Made by a program: the position numbers and the translations under genes
Shown: in pieces, positions 60,288 to 64,000 of the stretch
Numbering within the stretch: the first letter of the stretch is position 1
Layout: every line of letters starts with the position of its first letter
Source of the DNA: Streptomyces buecherae
Lineage (GTDB): Bacteria; Actinomycetota; Actinomycetes; Streptomycetales; Streptomycetaceae
Direction: 5' to 3'
DNA: 64,000 bases
Assembly: GCF_014295035.1 (NCBI RefSeq)
Contig: NZ_CP060404.1
Location: 6,054,501-6,118,500, forward strand
The notes under the pieces: model-generated
Database searches by the model: none
The model's input: only the letters and a program-made list of their open reading frames with translations
What the model was told of the DNA's origin: nothing

Positions 60288-61196
60288 TTAGCCCTTTACT
60301 CCGGTGAGAGTGACGCCTTCGACGAAGGCCTTCTGTGCGAAGAAGAAAACGATGATGACCGGCGCCATGACGAGCAGCGTCGCTGCCATGGTCAGGTTCC
60401 AGTTGACGCTGTGCGCGCTCTTGAACGACTCAAGACCGTAACTCAGCGTCCAGGCTCCGGGATTCTGTGCCGCATAGATCTGCGGGCCGAAATAGTCGTT
60501 CCAGCAGTAGAAGAACTGGAACAGGGCGATCGCCGCGATGCCCGGCTTGGCCATCGGCACGACGATCGTCAGCAGCGTACGGATCTCCCCACAGCCGTCC
60601 ACGCGGGCCGACTCCAGGTATTCCTTCGGGATCGTCAACAGGAACTGACGCAACAGGAAGATCGAGTACGCGTCGCCGAACGCCATCGGGATGATCAGCG
60701 GCCACAGCGAACCGGAGAGCCCGAACTGCTGCGCCCACACCAGGTACATCGGGATCACGATGACCTGCGGCGGCAGCATCATCGTGGAGATGACCAGGAT
60801 CATGGCGCCGCGCCGACCACGGAAGCGGAACTTCGCCAGCGCGTACGCCACCGGAATGGACGAACAGACCGTGAACAGCGTGCCCAGACCCGCGTACAGC
60901 AGCGAATTGCGCCACCAGGTCAGAAAGCCCGGCGTGTTGAACACGTCCGCGTAGTTCGACCAGCGCCACTCGTGCGGCCACAGGTCACCGCTCATCGCCT
61001 GGCTGTCGCTCATCACCGAGGTGAGGAAGACGAAGACGAACGGCAACACGAAGAACAGCGCGGCGGCCAGCGCACCGGTGTGCACGGCTATCCAGTGCAG
61101 TACGGACTTGCGGCGCGCGCGGGCCGCCGCCTGCGCGGGCGTCGGCGTGGGCCGGGAGGCGCGCGTGGCGCGCGGGGGAAGTGCGGTGGTGGTCAT
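60288..61196 (-). CDS. Carbohydrate ABC transporter permease (CUT1, MalG-type)
   Basis: A 302-residue inner-membrane permease with six TM segments, the first LAAALFFVLPFVFVFLTSVM after an Arg/Thr/Ala-rich cytoplasmic start. The EAA loop reads EYLESARVDGCGEIRTLLTIVVPMAKPGI, and the pattern 'NYADVFNTPGFLTWWRNSLLYAGLGTLFTV' is MalG-like. It forms the inner-membrane channel with the next gene. The ATPase partner is missing from the operon; in Streptomyces the shared MsiK ATPase normally serves such transporters. ATG 61194-61196. The gap to the upstream permease is 3 bp. Confidence 0.93.
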   Translation of the reverse strand: MTTTALPPRATRASRPTPTPAQAAARARRKSVLHWIAVHTGALAAALFFVLPFVFVFLTSVMSDSQAMSGDLWPHEWRWSNYADVFNTPGFLTWWRNSLLYAGLGTLFTVCSSIPVAYALAKFRFRGRRGAMILVISTMMLPPQVIVIPMYLVWAQQFGLSGSLWPLIIPMAFGDAYSIFLLRQFLLTIPKEYLESARVDGCGEIRTLLTIVVPMAKPGIAAIALFQFFYCWNDYFGPQIYAAQNPGAWTLSYGLESFKSAHSVNWNLTMAATLLVMAPVIIVFFFAQKAFVEGVTLTGVKG

Positions 61197-61199
61197 GGA

Positions 61200-62189
61200 T
61201 CAGTCCTCCGCCGTCAGCAGCCCGGCGCGCTTGCGCATCAGCAGGGTGGTCACGGCCATGGCGATGGCGAACAACACGAGGGAGAGCACGCATGCCGCGC
61301 CGGTGTTGAAGTTCTGGAAGCCCAGCGAATAGACGAGCTGCGGCACGGTGAGCGTGGAATGGTCCGGATAACCCGGCTGAATCGTCGTGCCGGGACCGAC
61401 ACTCACACCCGACGCGAGCTTTCCGGCCACCAGGGCCTGCGTGTAGTACTGCATGGTCTGCACGGTCCCGGTGACCACCGCGAACATCACGATGGGCAGA
61501 ATCGAGGGCCAGGTGATGTAGCGGAACTTCGCGAAGGAACCCGCGCCGTCCAACTCCGCCGCCTCGTACTGTTCCTTGGGCACGTCCAGCAGCGCGGCCA
61601 TGAAGATGACCATCAGGTCACCGATGCCCCACAGTGAGAGCATCACCAGCGACGGCTTGGCCCAGTTCGCGTCGTTGAACCAGTTCGGCGCGTCGATGCC
61701 CACCGCGCCGAGCATCTCGTTCACCGGCCCGGTGCCCGGGTTGAGCAGGAAGACGAACGCCACGGTCGCGGCCACCGGCGGCGCGAGGTACGGCAGGTAG
61801 AACGCCGTCCGGAAGAAGCCGACACCCGTCTTCAACTTCGTGATCAGCAACCCGATGCCGATACCGAAGACGACGCGCAGCGCCACCATCACCACGACCA
61901 GCCACAGCGTGTTCCACAGCGCGGGGCCGAACAGCGGCATCTGATCGAACACGTACTTCCAGTTCCGCCAGCCCACGAACGTGGCCGGCTCGATCTGGTT
62001 GTAGTGCATGAACGAGAAGTAGACGGTGGCGACCAGCGGATAACCGAAGAAGACGGTGAAGCCGATCAGCCACGGAGAGAGGAACCCGAGGGTGCGCAAC
62101 CGGTCCCGCTGGTGCTTGCGGCGCAACGCCGCGGCGTTGTCCGACCCGCCGGACGGGACGGCCTCCACTGCTTTACGTGTTCTTGCCAT
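61200..62189 (-). CDS. Carbohydrate ABC transporter permease (CUT1, MalF-type)
   Basis: A 329-residue permease with six TM segments (LGFLSPWLIGFTVFFGYPLVATVYFSF; NTLWLVVVMVALRVVFGIGIGLLI; FFRTAFYLPYLAPPVAATVAFVFLL; LGAVGID; FAVVTGTVQTM; FNTGAACVLSLVLFAIAMAV). The EAA loop is EQYEAAELDGAGSFAKFRYITWPSILPIV. I chose ATG 62187-62189 (MARTRKAVEA); an upstream TTG would add five residues. Stop of the binding-protein gene is just 11 bp upstream. It pairs with the MalG-type permease. Confidence 0.93.
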   Translation of the reverse strand: MARTRKAVEAVPSGGSDNAAALRRKHQRDRLRTLGFLSPWLIGFTVFFGYPLVATVYFSFMHYNQIEPATFVGWRNWKYVFDQMPLFGPALWNTLWLVVVMVALRVVFGIGIGLLITKLKTGVGFFRTAFYLPYLAPPVAATVAFVFLLNPGTGPVNEMLGAVGIDAPNWFNDANWAKPSLVMLSLWGIGDLMVIFMAALLDVPKEQYEAAELDGAGSFAKFRYITWPSILPIVMFAVVTGTVQTMQYYTQALVAGKLASGVSVGPGTTIQPGYPDHSTLTVPQLVYSLGFQNFNTGAACVLSLVLFAIAMAVTTLLMRKRAGLLTAED

Positions 62190-62200
62190 GGTGGGCCCCG

Positions 62201-63547
62201 TCAATTCTGCGCTTGGAGAGTGTCGGCGTCTATCTGGTCATCGAGTTTTCGCAGCCCCTTGTCGAAATCGTCGATCTTTCCCGACTCCGCGTCGTAGGCG
62301 AAGTCCTGGAGCGCGAGCACGTACTGCCCACCGTTGATGGACGGCGGCAGCGCGACGCTGTCCGGGTGCTGGGCTATGCCGAGGAACGTGCGGAACGTCG
62401 GATCGGCGTCGAGCTTCGGCGAGGCGAGCGCCGCCTTCGTGGACGGCACGTTGTGGATCGCGTTGGCGAACGCCACCACCTGATCGGTGTCCGCGGTCAG
62501 GAAACGCACCAACTCCCACGCGGCGTTCTGGTGCTTGCTGCTGTGCGCGATCCCCGCGACGGTCCCCGTCAGATAGCCGCGACCGTACGTGTCGGCCTGG
62601 TCATCGGGGACCGGCATCGGCGCGGTGCCCCACTCGAAGTCGGCCTTCGCGTCGTTCAACATCAGGCCGCGCCATTCGCCGTCCATGTGCATGGCGAGCT
62701 TCCCGGTGAGGAACGCGTTCTGGGACGACATCTCGTCACCGAACGTCGTACGGAACTTCTCCAGCGCCCCGTACCCGCCCAGCGCCTTGATCAGGTCCCG
62801 CTGCGTGGTGAAGAAGTCCTTCGCGGCCGGCTCGTCCGCCAACCGGGCCTTACCGTCCTCGTCGAAGTAACGCGGACCCCACTGCGCGAACATCCGGTCC
62901 GGGCTGTTCTGGTAGAGCCGGAAATTGGGCATGAAACCGAGCTGCTGATAACCGTCGCCCTTGCGCTGCGTCAGCTTCACCGCGGTGCGCTTCAGCTCCG
63001 ACATCGTGCGCGGCGGGCGCTCGATGCCCGCCTTCTTGAAGGCGTCCTTGTTGTAGTACATGCCGAACGCGTCGGCCAACAGCGGCAACGCGCACTGCTC
63101 GCCCTCGAACTGCGTGTAGTCCAACAACGTCTTCGGGAAGACCTTGTTCTTGTTCAGCCCCGTCTTCTTCATGAACGGGTCGAGATCGACCCACATCCCC
63201 GACGAGCAGTACTGGCCCACGTTGTTGGTGGTGAACGAGGACACCACATCGGGGGCATTGCCACCGCCGGCGCGCAGCGCCTGGTTCATGGTGACGTCGG
63301 TGACGTTGCCGGTGGCCTTCACCTTGATGTTCGGATGCAGTTCCTCGAACCGGTCAATGCTGTCATTGATGGCCTTGACTTCGTTCTTCTCGGCCCAGCC
63401 GTGCCAGAACTTCAGGGTCACGGGCTTGGTCGGGTCGTCGTTCGCGCTACCGGTGCTGGGATTGGCACACCCCGCCAGCAGTAGCCCGGTGGTGGCGAGC
63501 ACGGCGGCGAGGACGGCCGGAGCGCGGTGCGTACGCGTTCGCGGCAT
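62201..63547 (-). CDS. Carbohydrate ABC transporter substrate-binding lipoprotein
   Basis: A 448-residue lipoprotein. The signal ends in LLLAGC (lipidated Cys about 26), followed by a cluster 1 sugar-binding fold: TLKFWHGWAEKNEVKAINDSI, FEELHPNIKVKATG, NAPDVVSSFTTNNVGQY, PLLADAFGMYYNKDAFKKAG, FLTGKLAMHMDGEWR and NAAWELVRFLTADTDQV. The early FWHGW and the GKLAMHMDG strand mark the CUT1 type. Substrate cannot be deduced. ATG 63545-63547 has AAGGAAG 7 bp upstream. First gene of the sugar operon and downstream of a probable ROK regulator. Confidence 0.93.
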   Translation of the reverse strand: MPRTRTHRAPAVLAAVLATTGLLLAGCANPSTGSANDDPTKPVTLKFWHGWAEKNEVKAINDSIDRFEELHPNIKVKATGNVTDVTMNQALRAGGGNAPDVVSSFTTNNVGQYCSSGMWVDLDPFMKKTGLNKNKVFPKTLLDYTQFEGEQCALPLLADAFGMYYNKDAFKKAGIERPPRTMSELKRTAVKLTQRKGDGYQQLGFMPNFRLYQNSPDRMFAQWGPRYFDEDGKARLADEPAAKDFFTTQRDLIKALGGYGALEKFRTTFGDEMSSQNAFLTGKLAMHMDGEWRGLMLNDAKADFEWGTAPMPVPDDQADTYGRGYLTGTVAGIAHSSKHQNAAWELVRFLTADTDQVVAFANAIHNVPSTKAALASPKLDADPTFRTFLGIAQHPDSVALPPSINGGQYVLALQDFAYDAESGKIDDFDKGLRKLDDQIDADTLQAQN

Positions 63548-63902
63548 GGCGGACTTCCTTAGCGGCGGGGAAAGGGATACGGGTGGTACGGGCGGTGCGG
63601 AGGGGCGAGCGGAGCGGCAGGGAATCGCGGGACTCGGCGGAGCCGGGGACTTCAGGAGCCAGAAGAGCTACGAGAACTGTTCGGAGCCACGGGAGCGAGG
63701 AACCGAGCGAGCTTCGGGAGGCCGGGGAACCGGCGGGGTCACGGGGCTAAGAGTCGTACGAGAGACATGGCGGCACACCGGGGTTGTGAGACGGCGCTGG
63801 GAAAGCGGCGCGGTGGGCAGACGGGGGAGGTCAGGAGACGAGGAGCGGGGGAGGGCGGTGGCGGAAGGGGCGGCGGTGCTGGTCGCGAGGGTGGCGGTGT
63901 GG
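63548..63902. other. Promoter region of the sugar operon
   Basis: 355 bp, purine-rich with repeated GGAGCC/GCGAG-type words (for example GGAGCGAGG, GAGCGAGC). No good DasR (ACTGGTCTAGACCAGT) or CebR (TGGGAGCGCTCCCA) box was seen. A reading frame at 63668-63928 is rich in Ser/Pro/Arg and not convincing. Confidence 0.4.
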
Positions 63903-64000
63903 TCAGCCGGTATCGAAGACGGTGTCACGGGCGTCGGCCAGCGCGGTGCGCAGCGCGCCGATCAGGATGGGGCTGCCGTCGAGCGCGCTCAGCCGCAACT
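63903..64000 (-). CDS. C-terminal fragment of a probable ROK-family transcriptional regulator
   Basis: Only the last 31 residues lie in the window: LRLSALDGSPILIGALRTAL, then ADARDTVFDTG and stop. The ending (L-S-x-L-x-x-x-x-x-L-x-G-A-L) is the closing strand and helix of ROK-type repressors that often sit upstream of sugar ABC operons in actinomycetes. Based on a short fragment and context, so moderately uncertain. Confidence 0.5.
   Translation of the reverse strand, partial: LRLSALDGSPILIGALRTALADARDTVFDTG

Noticed and set aside
63668..63928. 86-codon minus-strand frame upstream of the sugar operon
   Set aside because: Ser/Pro/Arg-rich, no RBS, overlaps the end of the probable ROK gene in another frame.
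1..64000. CRISPR arrays, transposases and phage genes
   Set aside because: No regularly spaced direct repeats with unique spacers, no DDE/HUH transposase or phage structural motifs were seen on either strand.

Overview
The base composition (very high GC, strong third-position GC, frequent GTG starts), SARP and LuxR regulators, a class-E-type sorting signal, DUF2637 proteins and FtsX/SARP/BadF gene styles all point to a Streptomyces or close relative chromosome. The window looks chromosomal: no transposase, integrase, phage gene or CRISPR array was seen. Functions below are read from protein motifs and gene order only.

Layout. 1-2.5 kb: truncated XRE regulator followed by three translationally coupled small genes. 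2.5-4.8 kb: a secreted AOC-barrel-like protein and an MFS exporter. 4.8-6.0 kb: 1.2 kb without a convincing gene. 6.0-10.8 kb: a compact secondary-metabolism-like cassette of an MbtH protein, an atypical carbamoyltransferase, an SbnB-type 2,3-diaminopropionate enzyme and a LuxR regulator, facing an aliphatic amidase (amiE). 11-15.2 kb: a lipoprotein, then a coupled pair of a small coiled-coil protein and a STAND-like ATPase/TPR protein, both carrying a candidate amyloid-type motif; this is the best candidate for an undescribed conflict or cell-death module. 15.6-21 kb: two coupled dynamin-like GTPases, then a tRNA-Arg(UCU). 21.8-26.4 kb: an AfsR-type SARP divergent from a QacA/SmvA-type exporter, with four heptamer repeats at exact 10-bp steps between them. 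26.8-33.8 kb: a single-stranded-DNA-binding protein lacking the acidic tail, a thioester-domain adhesin, EttA, a thioesterase and an alpha/beta hydrolase. 34-41.8 kb: an ABC operon with two large FtsX-type permeases and a LolD/MacB-type ATPase. 42.2 kb: truncated hemoglobin.

42.8-55.3 kb holds one long co-directional signalling locus: glnX-glnH-coiled-coil protein-pknG-PP2C phosphatase-VWA protein-FHA protein. In mycobacteria GlnX and GlnH feed amino-acid availability to PknG, whose phosphorylation signal is read by an FHA protein; here sensor, kinase, phosphatase and FHA reader sit together, and kinase, phosphatase and FHA protein each carry two zinc ribbons.

55.7-57.6 kb: small membrane/DUF2637 genes. 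58-63.5 kb: a sugar operon (binding protein, two permeases, GH4 6-phosphoglycosidase, BadF-type sugar kinase) that would import a sugar unphosphorylated, phosphorylate it and cleave it. The window ends in the C-terminus of a probable ROK regulator of that operon.
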